Shown here one piece after another: positions 27,104 through 35,791 of a stretch of 64,000 bases of DNA. A program made the position numbers and the translations under genes. The stretch comes from a methane-oxidizing endosymbiont of Gigantopelta aegis. Lineage in GTDB: Bacteria; Pseudomonadota; Gammaproteobacteria; Methylococcales; Methylomonadaceae. Every line of letters begins with the position of its first letter. The stretch's first letter is position 1. Below the pieces are notes generated by a model. The model was not told the DNA's origin and made no database searches. It saw only the letters and a program-made list of their open reading frames with translations. The stretch is taken from the NCBI RefSeq assembly GCF_016097405.1, contig NZ_JAEHGD010000001.1, positions 580,345-644,344 on the forward strand, written 5' to 3'.

Positions 27104-28756
27104 TTAATTTTCCAACGCTTTATATCTTTCTCGCAGACTGTTACGTACATTAATGGCGAAAAGATTCAATCCAATGATCACCATAATCAATAATAACGAC
27201 GTCGCGTAAACCAAAGGCCGTGCAGCTTCTACATTAGGGCTTTGAAAACCGACATCATAAATATGGAACCCGAGATGCATAAATTTCCGTTCAAGGTGCA
27301 AAAATGGATAATTTCCATCGAGCGGTAAGGTTGGTGCCAGCTTAACAACACCGACCAGCATCAAAGGCGCTACCTCACCTGCCGCCCGCGCAACGGCCAG
27401 AATCAAGCCCGTCATCATGGCAGGGCTAGACATTGGCAATACAATCCGCCACAAGGTCTCAAGCTTGGTTGCACCCAACGCCAAACTGCCTTCCCGGACT
27501 GATTTCGGGATTCTGGACAAGCCCTCTTCGGTTGACACAATAACTACCGGTAAGGTCAACAAAGCTAACGTCAATGAGGCCCATAACAGCCCCGGGGTAC
27601 CAAACACAGGTGCCGGTGCCGCTTCAGGATAAAACAACTCATCAATATTGCCACCCAGAAAATACACAAAAAAACCAAGACCAAAAACCCCATACACAAT
27701 CGATGGCACGCCGGCTAGATTGTTGACAGCAATCCGGATCACTCGGGTGATAAATCCTTGGCTTGCGTATTCACGCATGTAAACCGCCGCGATGACGCCA
27801 AATGGCGTAACCAATACTGCCATCAACATTACCATCAAGATGGTACCGAATATCGCTGGAAAAATACCACCTTCGGTATTTGCTTCACGCGGATCTTCGG
27901 TAACAAAGGCGTAAAACTGCCGTAAATATTCGGCCGTTTTTTGGCCAATGCTCATAGCATTCGGACGGGTTAAATTCACTACCTTTTTAAGCGGTATTTC
28001 AACGGTTTGCCCATTGCCTGTTTCGGCAACCAGGCTATCACGCATAATAGCCTGATTCAATTTGGCAATTTGGCTACGGAATTTTTGATACGACTGCTGA
28101 TATTCAGCCTTTTCCCGGGCGATCTCCTGCTTGGCCTGCTCGTCTAATGCACCTTCCAGTTCCAAACGCCGTTGTTTCAAGCGCAAACGTTCGAGCGCAT
28201 AGTTAATCGCACCAATTTCCTTTTTTTGCAGATGTTCGATTTGCTCATATAAGTACCGGGCGTGGTCAATGCGCGGCAATACTTCTGGATAAGCCGCATC
28301 ACCTTCGGCAATAATTTTGCCATTTTCCTTGACCGCTTTCAGGCGACCATAAAAATTTCCCCACTCACGCCGCTCGATCTTGATTAAATCTTCCGGCGTT
28401 TGTTCATTTTTGATGTATTGCGCATCGATCCAGCGAAAATCCATGCCGGTAAGATCACGATTCCCGGTTTTAATCAGCCGTTGTTCCAGGTGATCGGCAT
28501 TGTTCAATATCGGATAACCGGCCTCTTTAGCCTGTGCCGCCGTCAAGATGACAGTATCGACCCATTCGCCAACAATTGTTTTTTCTCCTTTGCCATCCTG
28601 ATACTGAAATTGGTAAATGTCCACCGGCCAGAAATGCACCATTCCTCGCACCGCAATCAGGCCGACCAGCCCAATAACCATAATCAGACATATACTGATG
28701 GCTGCTGCATTCAACCAAACCCAAGGCGTTCCGCTTTTAAACCAGTTTTTCATCAT
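27104..28756 (-). CDS. pstA: PstA, phosphate ABC transporter permease (long form)
   Basis: 550 residues, about twice the E. coli length. An N-terminal helix (residues 13-35) is followed by a roughly 250-residue extracytoplasmic part of the DUF3333 type, with a coiled coil rich in K, E and R (GAINYALERLRLKQRRLELE onward), then the permease domain with GIFPAIFGTILMVMLMAVLV and the EAA loop EGSLALGATKLETLWRIVLP. Long PstA and PstC occur together in some gammaproteobacteria. It overlaps pstC by 4 bp. Confidence 0.94.
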   Translation of the reverse strand: MMKNWFKSGTPWVWLNAAAISICLIMVIGLVGLIAVRGMVHFWPVDIYQFQYQDGKGEKTIVGEWVDTVILTAAQAKEAGYPILNNADHLEQRLIKTGNRDLTGMDFRWIDAQYIKNEQTPEDLIKIERREWGNFYGRLKAVKENGKIIAEGDAAYPEVLPRIDHARYLYEQIEHLQKKEIGAINYALERLRLKQRRLELEGALDEQAKQEIAREKAEYQQSYQKFRSQIAKLNQAIMRDSLVAETGNGQTVEIPLKKVVNLTRPNAMSIGQKTAEYLRQFYAFVTEDPREANTEGGIFPAIFGTILMVMLMAVLVTPFGVIAAVYMREYASQGFITRVIRIAVNNLAGVPSIVYGVFGLGFFVYFLGGNIDELFYPEAAPAPVFGTPGLLWASLTLALLTLPVVIVSTEEGLSRIPKSVREGSLALGATKLETLWRIVLPMSSPAMMTGLILAVARAAGEVAPLMLVGVVKLAPTLPLDGNYPFLHLERKFMHLGFHIYDVGFQSPNVEAARPLVYATSLLLIMVIIGLNLFAINVRNSLRERYKALEN

Positions 28757-31023
28757 AATGAGCTGTATTTATTACGTAAATTCTGACGAACCAACTCCGC
28801 CAGCGTATTGAAAACAAAAGTAAAAACAAATAACACCAGGGCTGCCAGAAATAACACGCGGTAATGGGTACTATCAAGTTCCGCTTCTGGCATTTCCACC
28901 GCGATATTGGCGGCTAATGTCCGCATACCCTGAAAAATACTCAAATCCATCACTGGCGTATTACCAGTTGCCATCAATACAATCATGGTTTCACCAACCG
29001 CACGGCCAAGCCCAATCATTACGGCGGAAAAAATCCCAGGGCTAGCGGTCAATAACACCACTCGGATCATCGTTTGCCAAGGTGTTGCACCTAATGCTAA
29101 CGAGCCTACAGTCAGGTGTTTAGGAACGCTGAAGATGGCATCTTCAGCAATGGAGAAAATCGTTGGAATCACGGCAAACCCCATTGCAATTCCGACCACT
29201 AAGGCATTACGTTGATCAAAGCCAATGCCCCAGTTTGCTTTCATCCACATTTTAATATTGCCATCAAAAAACCAAGTCTCAAAAACCGGACTGATGATGA
29301 AGGCAAACCAGGTCGCTAGAATAATAACCGGTATTAAAATAGCCGCTTCCCAGCCGGCTGGAATCGATTGTCGTAATGATTTGGGCAAATATTGCCAACA
29401 CCAGGAAAAGCACAGTACAGCCAAGGGAATAACAATAAATACCGAAAAGATTGATAATAAATGCAACTCAACAAATGGTGCCAGCCATAATCCAGCCAGA
29501 AAACCCAAAATAACCGTCGGCAAAGCTTCCATGATTTCAACTGTAGGTTTGACCAATTTCCGCATTTCCGGCGCCATAAAATACGCGGTATAGGCGGCCC
29601 CCATCAAGGCCAAGGGAACGGCAAGCAACATGGCATAAAATGCTGCCTTCAAGGTACCAAATACCAGTGGTGTCAGGCTGTACTTGGGTTCAAAGTCATT
29701 ACTGGAAGAAGACGATTGCCAGATATATTCAGGCTTAGGATAGCTTTCATACCAAACTTTTCCCCATATCGACTTCCATGACACTTCTGGATGCTCATTA
29801 TCCACATGCCAAAAATGAATCTTTCCATCAATGGTTTGCGCGATAAAGGCATTGGCTCTTGGCGATAATGATAACGCGCTAATCGCCGCAGGCAATGTTT
29901 GTTTAATCAATTCGCGTTCAGCCGTCGTATGATAAATGGCCACCAGCCCCGTGTTATCGGCAACCATAACGCCTTTACGACGCTGTTCCGGACTAATTTG
30001 AACAATCGGGTGGTCGGATACTTTAAAAGCCCGGATCTGCTCGAATGTTCTATGGTTATGCTCATCTTTGACCAATGACCACTGCGATAACAGCCCTTTC
30101 GAATTACCAATTAAAACCGATAATTCACCATTCAGAAATTCCATTGCAGTGATTTCACCACCGTTAGACACATGTTGTTTGTCTAAAAACTTTGGTGCTG
30201 TCTTATCAGTCAAATCAAACACCATCATATCGCCTTGGCGATTAGCTAAATAGAGATCACGTTGTTCCTTATCCAGTAACATGAACGCAATCTGGCTGGC
30301 ATCAATATCCAATGCCGTATCTGTGCGCTCGAAATCACCCTCATCCGAAAATAAGGATTCCTCACGGATAAAATGGCTCAACATCAACCGTCCATCCGCC
30401 GTCGCAGCAACGATAGTGGATTCATCTTCGCCGAGGCGAAGCGTCAACAGGGTTAATGGATTTGATTGTGTATCTAACTGTATCGGCTGTTTGCCCAATG
30501 GGAATTGAATCTCGGGTGTAATTAAACGAACATCATCAGGATAAGTCACTTTATAATGCGTTTTAACCACGATGACCGAACCATCTGATAACCCATAAGC
30601 AAATACGCCTTTATCCAGACGCCCATGATTGAAACTGGTAATGGTTTGGTTTTCAGCCAACGGGATGTGTTCTTCTTTAATAGGCTGCCCATCCGCTATC
30701 CGAAAAAACACAATATGACCGGTATCGGTAAAGCGTGCGCCGATTTCATTCTGCTCTTCCATGCTCAAAAAAACAGTCTTGCCTGATGCCACAACAGGTA
30801 CTGAATACGTTTTAACCGGTTCAGCAGAGGGTGCAACAAACAACGGATAAACCACATAAAGCAAATAAAAGAAAATCAGCACAATAGCCACAATTACGCC
30901 TAAGCCACCACCCGTCACGCCATATGCCGCCAGCTTGTCTTTCATTAGCCGCCATTTCTGATAGCCTGGACTTGCCATTGGGTGCTGTTTTTCTGTCATG
31001 TGTTTTTCGATGATTTCACTCAT
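28753..31023 (-). CDS. pstC: PstC, phosphate ABC transporter permease (long form)
   Basis: 756 residues. After an N-terminal membrane helix (GGLGVIVAIVLIFFYLLYVV), residues about 70-430 form a repetitive beta-strand-rich periplasmic domain with WD-like blades (NGRLDKG-type and LSPRANAFIAQTIDGKIHFW segments), then the permease part (TLKAAFYAMLLAVPLALMGA and the EAA loop GSLALGATPWQTMIRVVLLT). The propeller-like insert is absent from E. coli PstC and may bind a partner or sense the envelope; that is inference. Confidence 0.93.
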   Translation of the reverse strand: MSEIIEKHMTEKQHPMASPGYQKWRLMKDKLAAYGVTGGGLGVIVAIVLIFFYLLYVVYPLFVAPSAEPVKTYSVPVVASGKTVFLSMEEQNEIGARFTDTGHIVFFRIADGQPIKEEHIPLAENQTITSFNHGRLDKGVFAYGLSDGSVIVVKTHYKVTYPDDVRLITPEIQFPLGKQPIQLDTQSNPLTLLTLRLGEDESTIVAATADGRLMLSHFIREESLFSDEGDFERTDTALDIDASQIAFMLLDKEQRDLYLANRQGDMMVFDLTDKTAPKFLDKQHVSNGGEITAMEFLNGELSVLIGNSKGLLSQWSLVKDEHNHRTFEQIRAFKVSDHPIVQISPEQRRKGVMVADNTGLVAIYHTTAERELIKQTLPAAISALSLSPRANAFIAQTIDGKIHFWHVDNEHPEVSWKSIWGKVWYESYPKPEYIWQSSSSSNDFEPKYSLTPLVFGTLKAAFYAMLLAVPLALMGAAYTAYFMAPEMRKLVKPTVEIMEALPTVILGFLAGLWLAPFVELHLLSIFSVFIVIPLAVLCFSWCWQYLPKSLRQSIPAGWEAAILIPVIILATWFAFIISPVFETWFFDGNIKMWMKANWGIGFDQRNALVVGIAMGFAVIPTIFSIAEDAIFSVPKHLTVGSLALGATPWQTMIRVVLLTASPGIFSAVMIGLGRAVGETMIVLMATGNTPVMDLSIFQGMRTLAANIAVEMPEAELDSTHYRVLFLAALVLFVFTFVFNTLAELVRQNLRNKYSSL

Positions 31024-31043
31024 AACGCCCTTCTACATTTAAA

Positions 31044-31079
31044 CAAAAAAACAGGCTCAAATATAACATTTGAGCCTGT
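31044..31079 (-). terminator. Attenuating terminator between pstS and pstC
   Basis: ACAGGCTCAAAT (31051-31062) pairs with ATTTGAGCCTGT (31068-31079) across a 5-nt loop. On the minus strand the stem is followed by seven U. Placed after pstS and before pstC, it would make PstS more abundant than the permease, as commonly found in pst operons. Confidence 0.85.
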
Positions 31080-31174
31080 CTATTCCGAACTATTCTCTTG
31101 AGGGGGAGAGAAATTAATCCGGTAACCACATCCGTGTCAACTTCCTTGTTTTTTCCATAAATTATCCCTGTCCG

Positions 31175-32161
31175 TTACTGCAACTTTGCTAAAGCTTTTT
31201 CAACAACTTTTTCGGGTAATGGAATATATCCATCTTTAATAACAACATTTTGTCCCACTTTTGACAAGACCATTTTGATAAACTCGCCTTCCAGCGGTGG
31301 CAATGGCTTGTTAGGTGCTTTGTTGACATAGATATACAGGAAACGTGCTAATGGATATTTACCGCTCACTGCATTTTCAGGTGTCGCCTCAATAAATGGA
31401 GTACCTTCTTTTTTAGTCAAGGCAACGGCTTTAACGCCTGATGTTTTATAACCAATACCTGAATAGCCGATACCATTCAAAGAGCTCGTCACAGATTGGA
31501 CCACAGAAGCCGAACCAGGTTGTTCATTGACGTTGTTTTTGTAATCGCCTTTACATAAGGCTTTTTTCTTGAAATAGCCATAGGTACCCGAAACTGAATT
31601 ACGCCCATAAAGCTGAATAGGACGATCTGCCCAAGCACCTGTCAAACCGACCTGTCCCCACGTCGTAATATCTTCTGGATAACCACATTTGCGGGTTGAA
31701 GAAAAAATAGCATCAACTTGTGGGATAGTCAGGCCTTTAATTGGATTGTCTTTATTGACATAAACCGCTAAGGCATCAATTGCGACAGGAATAGCCGTAG
31801 GTTTGTAGCCATATTTCTTTTCAAAGGCATCACGTTCCTTGTCTTTCATTTTGCGGCTCATTGGCCCTAGATTTGATGTCCCTTCAGTCAGCGCAGGTGG
31901 CGCAGTTGAAGAGCCCGCAGCTTGAATCTGGATATTGACATTCGGATACAGGCGTTTGAACTCTTCCGCCCACAAGGTCATCAAGTTTGCCAGCGTATCA
32001 GACCCGACACTGGATAAATTACCCGAAACGCCACTGGTTCTTTGATATTCTGGAACACCGGCATCAACTGTTTGCACAGCTAGTGCAGAACCGCTCAATA
32101 ACAGGCTAGTTGCCAAGCCTGCAGCTTTGACAGCAGAATTAACTGAAAAAGTAAATTTCAT
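31175..32161 (-). CDS. pstS: PstS, periplasmic phosphate-binding protein
   Basis: 328-330 residues with a Sec signal peptide ending near SGSALA. The mature part has [20 protein letters not shown] and [20 protein letters not shown], a phosphate-binding loop SGTYGYF, and the GSASVVQSV region of the PstS family. Two ATGs, at 32167 and 32161, are possible; either leaves the signal peptide intact. Preceded by a Pho box. Confidence 0.95.
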   Translation of the reverse strand: MKFTFSVNSAVKAAGLATSLLLSGSALAVQTVDAGVPEYQRTSGVSGNLSSVGSDTLANLMTLWAEEFKRLYPNVNIQIQAAGSSTAPPALTEGTSNLGPMSRKMKDKERDAFEKKYGYKPTAIPVAIDALAVYVNKDNPIKGLTIPQVDAIFSSTRKCGYPEDITTWGQVGLTGAWADRPIQLYGRNSVSGTYGYFKKKALCKGDYKNNVNEQPGSASVVQSVTSSLNGIGYSGIGYKTSGVKAVALTKKEGTPFIEATPENAVSGKYPLARFLYIYVNKAPNKPLPPLEGEFIKMVLSKVGQNVVIKDGYIPLPEKVVEKALAKLQ

Positions 32162-32235
32162 ACTCATCTCTCACTATGGGTGAAAATTAATAAGGGAATA
32201 AAAATCCTAACGCACGCTCATAATACAAAGACTAT

Positions 32236-32253
32236 ATGACAAAAATATGACAG
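32236..32253 (-). promoter_or_regulatory. Pho box upstream of pstS
   Basis: Minus-strand CTGTCATATTTTTGTCAT closely matches the PhoB consensus of two 7-bp CTGTCAT repeats spaced 11 bp apart. It lies about 70-90 bp upstream of the pstS start. Confidence 0.88.
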
Positions 32254-32285
32254 GCAACAAAAAATCGCTGCCATTAATGCAGCTT

Positions 32286-32303
32286 CGTCATCGTTTTGTC
32301 ATG
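32286..32303 (+). promoter_or_regulatory. Pho box upstream of the duplicated secreted protein gene
   Basis: CGTCATCGTTTTGTCATG has two GTCAT repeats 11 bp apart and is one mismatch away from the Pho box at 34540-34557. It lies 43 bp before the ATG at 32346, opposite in direction to the pstS site. Confidence 0.82.
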
Positions 32304-32345
32304 TTTGCTTTTTAAAATAGACCTTTTTCAAATCTGGAGAATATT

Positions 32346-32879
32346 ATGCAATTAAAATCCCGCTCTTTTTTGCTGGCAGCCGGTCTGTTCGCAAGCAGCC
32401 TAGTTGTTGCTGCACCACATTATAACGTAAACGATTACTATCAAGTCTATAAAGACGGACGCATTTATGTTTTTGATGACTACAAAACATACGATGACTT
32501 TTTAAAATTAGGCGAAACAACTTACAGGCTGACCCGCATTGGCGCTGGCCCTCACGGAGAAACTATCGTTTTTGGCCTTAGAAAAAAGGATAAAAAAATG
32601 CGCTCAGGAATAGGCGCGGTTGATTTGTTTGATGGTAAAACCGAAGCCATTGACGAAGGTTTTTACGGTGAGGTCGTCAAAGATGGCCGCATTTATGTTT
32701 TCGACCACTGGGAAGACATGAAAGCCTTCTTAAATGTAGGCGAGGCACCTTATCGCTTCACCCAGATCGGTGCTGGCCCTAATGGCGAAACCGTTGTCTT
32801 TGTATTAAACAAAAAGAACAAAAAGAAACAACCCGTTGAACTGGTCAAGCTATTTAAACAAAAACACGGACTTAATTAA
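32346..32879 (+). CDS. Secreted protein with an internal duplication, predicted Pho regulon member
   Basis: 177 residues. A Sec signal (MQLKSRSFLLAAGLFASSLV, cleaved near VAA-PHY) is followed by two copies of an approximately 50-residue module: residues 35-83 (VYKDGRIYVFDDYKTYDDFL ... IGAGPHGETIVF) and 110-159 (VVKDGRIYVFDHWEDMKAFL ... IGAGPNGETVVF). Each module ends in a lysine-rich stretch (RKKDKK, NKKNKKKQ). A ribosome site GGAGA precedes the ATG. I do not recognise the family. Position and the Pho box suggest induction by phosphate starvation; the basic tails could bind anionic surfaces or polyphosphate, which is speculation. Confidence 0.8.
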   Translation: MQLKSRSFLLAAGLFASSLVVAAPHYNVNDYYQVYKDGRIYVFDDYKTYDDFLKLGETTYRLTRIGAGPHGETIVFGLRKKDKKMRSGIGAVDLFDGKTEAIDEGFYGEVVKDGRIYVFDHWEDMKAFLNVGEAPYRFTQIGAGPNGETVVFVLNKKNKKKQPVELVKLFKQKHGLN

Positions 32880-32928
32880 CTCAGAGCCGACAAGTTGGGC
32901 TGACACCAAACAGCCCAACAACTCTCCA

Positions 32929-33966
32929 CTAAGCAGTTCTTTGCAACTTGACTGTATCCCACAGCGCCTTAATTTGTGGCAAGCTCATTTCTGATTCGCC
33001 CGACTCCAACCACTCGACTATAAATGCCGCAACATTCGGATATTCAACTTTGACAGCCTGCGCATTATCCAGCCATTCAGAAATAGCGCCCGTTTCAATC
33101 TCATCCATCACCGAACCATAATTTAATTGCTGTAATGCGGCCGCATTGGAAATTTGCTCCATTTGTCCCGCTAGAGGCTTAACCAGTATTTTTTTACCCA
33201 GTTGCAAAGCTTCGCTCAACAATTCAAAGCCGGCATTACTGATAACACCATTACAATCATCCAAATCATTCTGAAATTGCGTCCTGGATAATGGATGATA
33301 GACAATATGATCATACGGACTTTCGAAAGCTGTCGGCGAATAGACATGAAAATCAAAATCCGTTAGTGCAGCCAGAGCTTTGACAATATCGTCCGGCCAT
33401 TCAAACGGTAAATATACGATTATTTTATTGGGCTTGGTCGGCTTCGTACAACTATGCGTTTCAATAATGGGTGGCAAAATAGGCTGCTCAAAATGATGCC
33501 AATGCAAACCTAGCCCAAAATTGACCGGTGCAAACAAGCGCATCACCGTTTCACTCATCCAATCGGCACCCCGCTTAGGGATCGGGTATTGAAAAGCGTA
33601 TTGGTGACCTAATCCTAAAACAGGCCTACCCTGTTTTTTGGCAGCCCAAGCTGTAACTGGTTCAAAATCACAGATAACCCGGTCATAAGCAGACAAATCC
33701 AGCGACCATACATCATGGATAAAGGTAATCGGATGACTTTGAAGCACAGTTTTTACAGGATTTATTTTGCCTTTTTCGACACTGAATGTCAGGCCGGTTC
33801 GATAGTGACAATCACCAAATACGGCCATATCAAAATAATCGTCCTTTTCTCGCCCACTAAACAAAAAATCGACGTCTACACCCGCCTTCTGTAACGCTTT
33901 CACCATACAACGCGCTCGCGTAATATGTCCATTCCCTGTGCCTTGTACGCCATAAAATATTTTCAT
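32929..33966 (-). CDS. MJ1255/VC2487-family glycosyltransferase
   Basis: 345 residues with a GT-B fold. N-terminal MKIFYGVQGTGNGHITRARC and the C-terminal nucleotide-sugar part DDCNGVISNAGFELLSEALQLGKKILVKP, followed by the GQMEQISNA motif, match the family of MurG-like transferases typified by MJ1255 and VC2487. It lies downstream of the PAP2 phosphatase gene with a 4-bp overlap, so the two are co-translated. With the triple Pho box upstream, transfer of a sugar to a lipid such as diacylglycerol is plausible but not shown. Confidence 0.82.
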   Translation of the reverse strand: MKIFYGVQGTGNGHITRARCMVKALQKAGVDVDFLFSGREKDDYFDMAVFGDCHYRTGLTFSVEKGKINPVKTVLQSHPITFIHDVWSLDLSAYDRVICDFEPVTAWAAKKQGRPVLGLGHQYAFQYPIPKRGADWMSETVMRLFAPVNFGLGLHWHHFEQPILPPIIETHSCTKPTKPNKIIVYLPFEWPDDIVKALAALTDFDFHVYSPTAFESPYDHIVYHPLSRTQFQNDLDDCNGVISNAGFELLSEALQLGKKILVKPLAGQMEQISNAAALQQLNYGSVMDEIETGAISEWLDNAQAVKVEYPNVAAFIVEWLESGESEMSLPQIKALWDTVKLQRTA

Positions 33967-34487
33967 GCGACAAACCCCGTCAATACAAACATGGCAACAC
34001 CAGAACCTAACACCATTCCCATCAAGGTATCGGTTGGAAAATGGACGCCTAGAATCACTCTAGAAAGGGCTACAAGCATGGCCCACAACAATAACGGCAG
34101 GAATAAAATAGGAAAAAACCAGGCCACAATCGTCGCCACCATAAAGGCGGCAGATGAATGCCCCGAGGGAAAGCTGAATAAGTCAGAGGGTACCACAAGA
34201 CTTTTATACCCCCGTAACGCCTGCTGAGGCCTGTTGCGCTTGAAACTGTTCTTCAATACAAAATAAATCGGCCTTTCGATCAAAAAGGCCAAGAACAATG
34301 CCTTTAAAAACAGACTGTCAGCCCCTTGCAATACAAACAAACCCAGCCCAAGCAGAGCATATAAATGACCATCACCCGTTTTAGAGACATAAAAGGCTAA
34401 GGGGCCTAAAGTTTTATAACTTGGTGATTGAATTAAGCTATTGAATAGCTTGACATCGGCATTATGAACGGTATCAATCAGCTTCAT
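33963..34487 (-). CDS. PAP2-family membrane phosphatase
   Basis: 174 residues from ATG 34487 (MKLIDTVHNADVKLF), chosen because GAGG sits 5 nt upstream; in-frame ATGs at 34505 and 34517 are less well placed. It has several membrane helices and the three acid-phosphatase signatures: KNSFKRNRPQ (KxxxxxxRP), FPSGHSSAAF (PSGH) and SRVILGVHFPTD (SRxxxxxHxxxD). Members dephosphorylate lipid phosphates such as phosphatidate or undecaprenyl-PP. Linkage to a glycosyltransferase under Pho control points to lipid turnover. Confidence 0.88.
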   Translation of the reverse strand: MKLIDTVHNADVKLFNSLIQSPSYKTLGPLAFYVSKTGDGHLYALLGLGLFVLQGADSLFLKALFLAFLIERPIYFVLKNSFKRNRPQQALRGYKSLVVPSDLFSFPSGHSSAAFMVATIVAWFFPILFLPLLLWAMLVALSRVILGVHFPTDTLMGMVLGSGVAMFVLTGFVA

Positions 34488-34539
34488 CTCATCCTCTCTT
34501 TTCATACATTTATTCATGAAAACAGCTTAAGCTATGTTC

Positions 34540-34568
34540 ATGACAAAACCATGACGCTAATTTGACAA
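34540..34568 (-). promoter_or_regulatory. Triple Pho box upstream of PAP2-glycosyltransferase pair
   Basis: On the minus strand three 7-bp repeats TTGTCAA, GCGTCAT and TTGTCAT are spaced exactly 11 bp apart. The last two form CGTCATGGTTTTGTCATG, almost identical to the site at 32286-32303. It ends about 50 bp upstream of the PAP2 start. Confidence 0.85.
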
Positions 34569-34627
34569 TATGATGTCAATCGAGAGGTAGACGCATAGAT
34601 TGTACTTTATGCTATCTAAATACAAAA

Positions 34628-34659
34628 AAGGCTGTAGTGGTTTAACCGCTACGGCCTTT
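34628..34659 (-). terminator. Intrinsic terminator after mrp
   Basis: Stem AAGGC-x-GTAGTGG / CCGCTAC-x-GCCTT with a TTTAA loop, followed by a T run on the minus strand, 20 bp past the mrp stop. Confidence 0.82.
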
Positions 34660-34679
34660 CCTAATCATCGCACTTGAAT

Positions 34680-35771
34680 CTATGTGCCTTGGATGACAAT
34701 ATTGGGAAATTTATGACTATAATCTTTGCTCCTCAAGGCTAATTTAGCCGCCATTTTCCGAGCAATGCTTTTATAAATTTCAGCGGCCCGACTATCGGGG
34801 TCTGCCACGACGGTGGGCCGACCAGAGTCGACATATTGACGAATTTTAATATCCAGTGGTAACTGACCCAACAATTCAACCTGGTTTTTTTCCGCCATTG
34901 TCTGACCACCGCCTTCGCCAAAAATAGGTTCTTCATGACCGCATTGACTACAAATATGAACACTCATATTTTCAATAATACCCAAAACAGGGACATTAAC
35001 TTTATTAAACATCGCCAAACCACGCTGAGCGTCAAGCAAGGCAATATCCTGTGGCGTCGTGACAATCACAGCGCCGCTGACCGGAATTTGTTGCGATAAG
35101 GTAAGCTGAATATCCCCCGTGCCGGGTGGCAGATCAATAATCAGGTAATCCACATCTTTCCAGTTGGTATCCTTCAACAGCTGTTGCAGAGCGTTAGTTA
35201 CCATCGGCCCCCGCCAGATCATCGGCTGGTCTTCATCAATCAAATAACCGATAGACATGGTTTGCAGACCATAGGCTATTTTGGGCTCCATAGTTTTGCC
35301 ATCTTCGCTGGCAGGGTAGCCTGTCAACCCCAGCATGGTTGGGATACTCGGACCATAAATATCAGCATCTAGAATACCGACATTAGCCCCTTCTGCAACC
35401 AGCGCCAGAGCCAGATTGACAGCGGTAGTAGATTTTCCCACTCCGCCTTTGCCAGATGCCACGGCAATAATGTTTTTAACATTCGGTAATGGTTTTAAGG
35501 ATTGCTGTACACTATGTGTCGCAATATTGGACTGGATATCCAGCTCGATTTGACTAAGACCTGAAATAGCCTGAAGCGTTTTTTCAATTGCCTGCTTTAG
35601 CTCAGGGATAAAGCTTTTTGCAGGATACCCCAACTCAATTTCAACACGTGCCGTTTCACCAGTCACATCAATCGCCTTGACCGAATTGGCACTCACTAAG
35701 TCTCGACCGGTATGGGGATCGACTATGGTTTTTAATTGACTCTCGATATCCTGAGAACTGACTGCAGCCAT
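34680..35771 (-). CDS. mrp: Mrp/ApbC (NBP35-family) Fe-S cluster carrier ATPase
   Basis: 363 residues: an N-terminal MIP18-like domain (ESQLKTIVDPHTGRDLVSAN ... VKAIDVTGETARVEIELGYP), then a deviant Walker [21 protein letters not shown], the A' region DADIYGPSIPTMLGL, DLPPGTGDIQLTL, and the conserved CSQCGHEEPIFGEGGG with the CxxC pair for cluster binding. It carries Fe-S clusters to apoproteins in the cytosol. An IS lies 20 bp upstream of its start, which may have displaced its native promoter. Confidence 0.95.
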   Translation of the reverse strand: MAAVSSQDIESQLKTIVDPHTGRDLVSANSVKAIDVTGETARVEIELGYPAKSFIPELKQAIEKTLQAISGLSQIELDIQSNIATHSVQQSLKPLPNVKNIIAVASGKGGVGKSTTAVNLALALVAEGANVGILDADIYGPSIPTMLGLTGYPASEDGKTMEPKIAYGLQTMSIGYLIDEDQPMIWRGPMVTNALQQLLKDTNWKDVDYLIIDLPPGTGDIQLTLSQQIPVSGAVIVTTPQDIALLDAQRGLAMFNKVNVPVLGIIENMSVHICSQCGHEEPIFGEGGGQTMAEKNQVELLGQLPLDIKIRQYVDSGRPTVVADPDSRAAEIYKSIARKMAAKLALRSKDYSHKFPNIVIQGT

Positions 35772-35791
35772 ATAAAACTCCTGTATTTTTA

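Noticed and set aside
31021-32346. Riboswitch before pstS
   Set aside because: The upstream region is explained by two Pho boxes and no conserved riboswitch fold is apparent.
34488-34517. PAP2 start at 34517
   Set aside because: The ATG at 34487 has a well-spaced GAGG, and the upstream extension is hydrophilic and not helix-forming.
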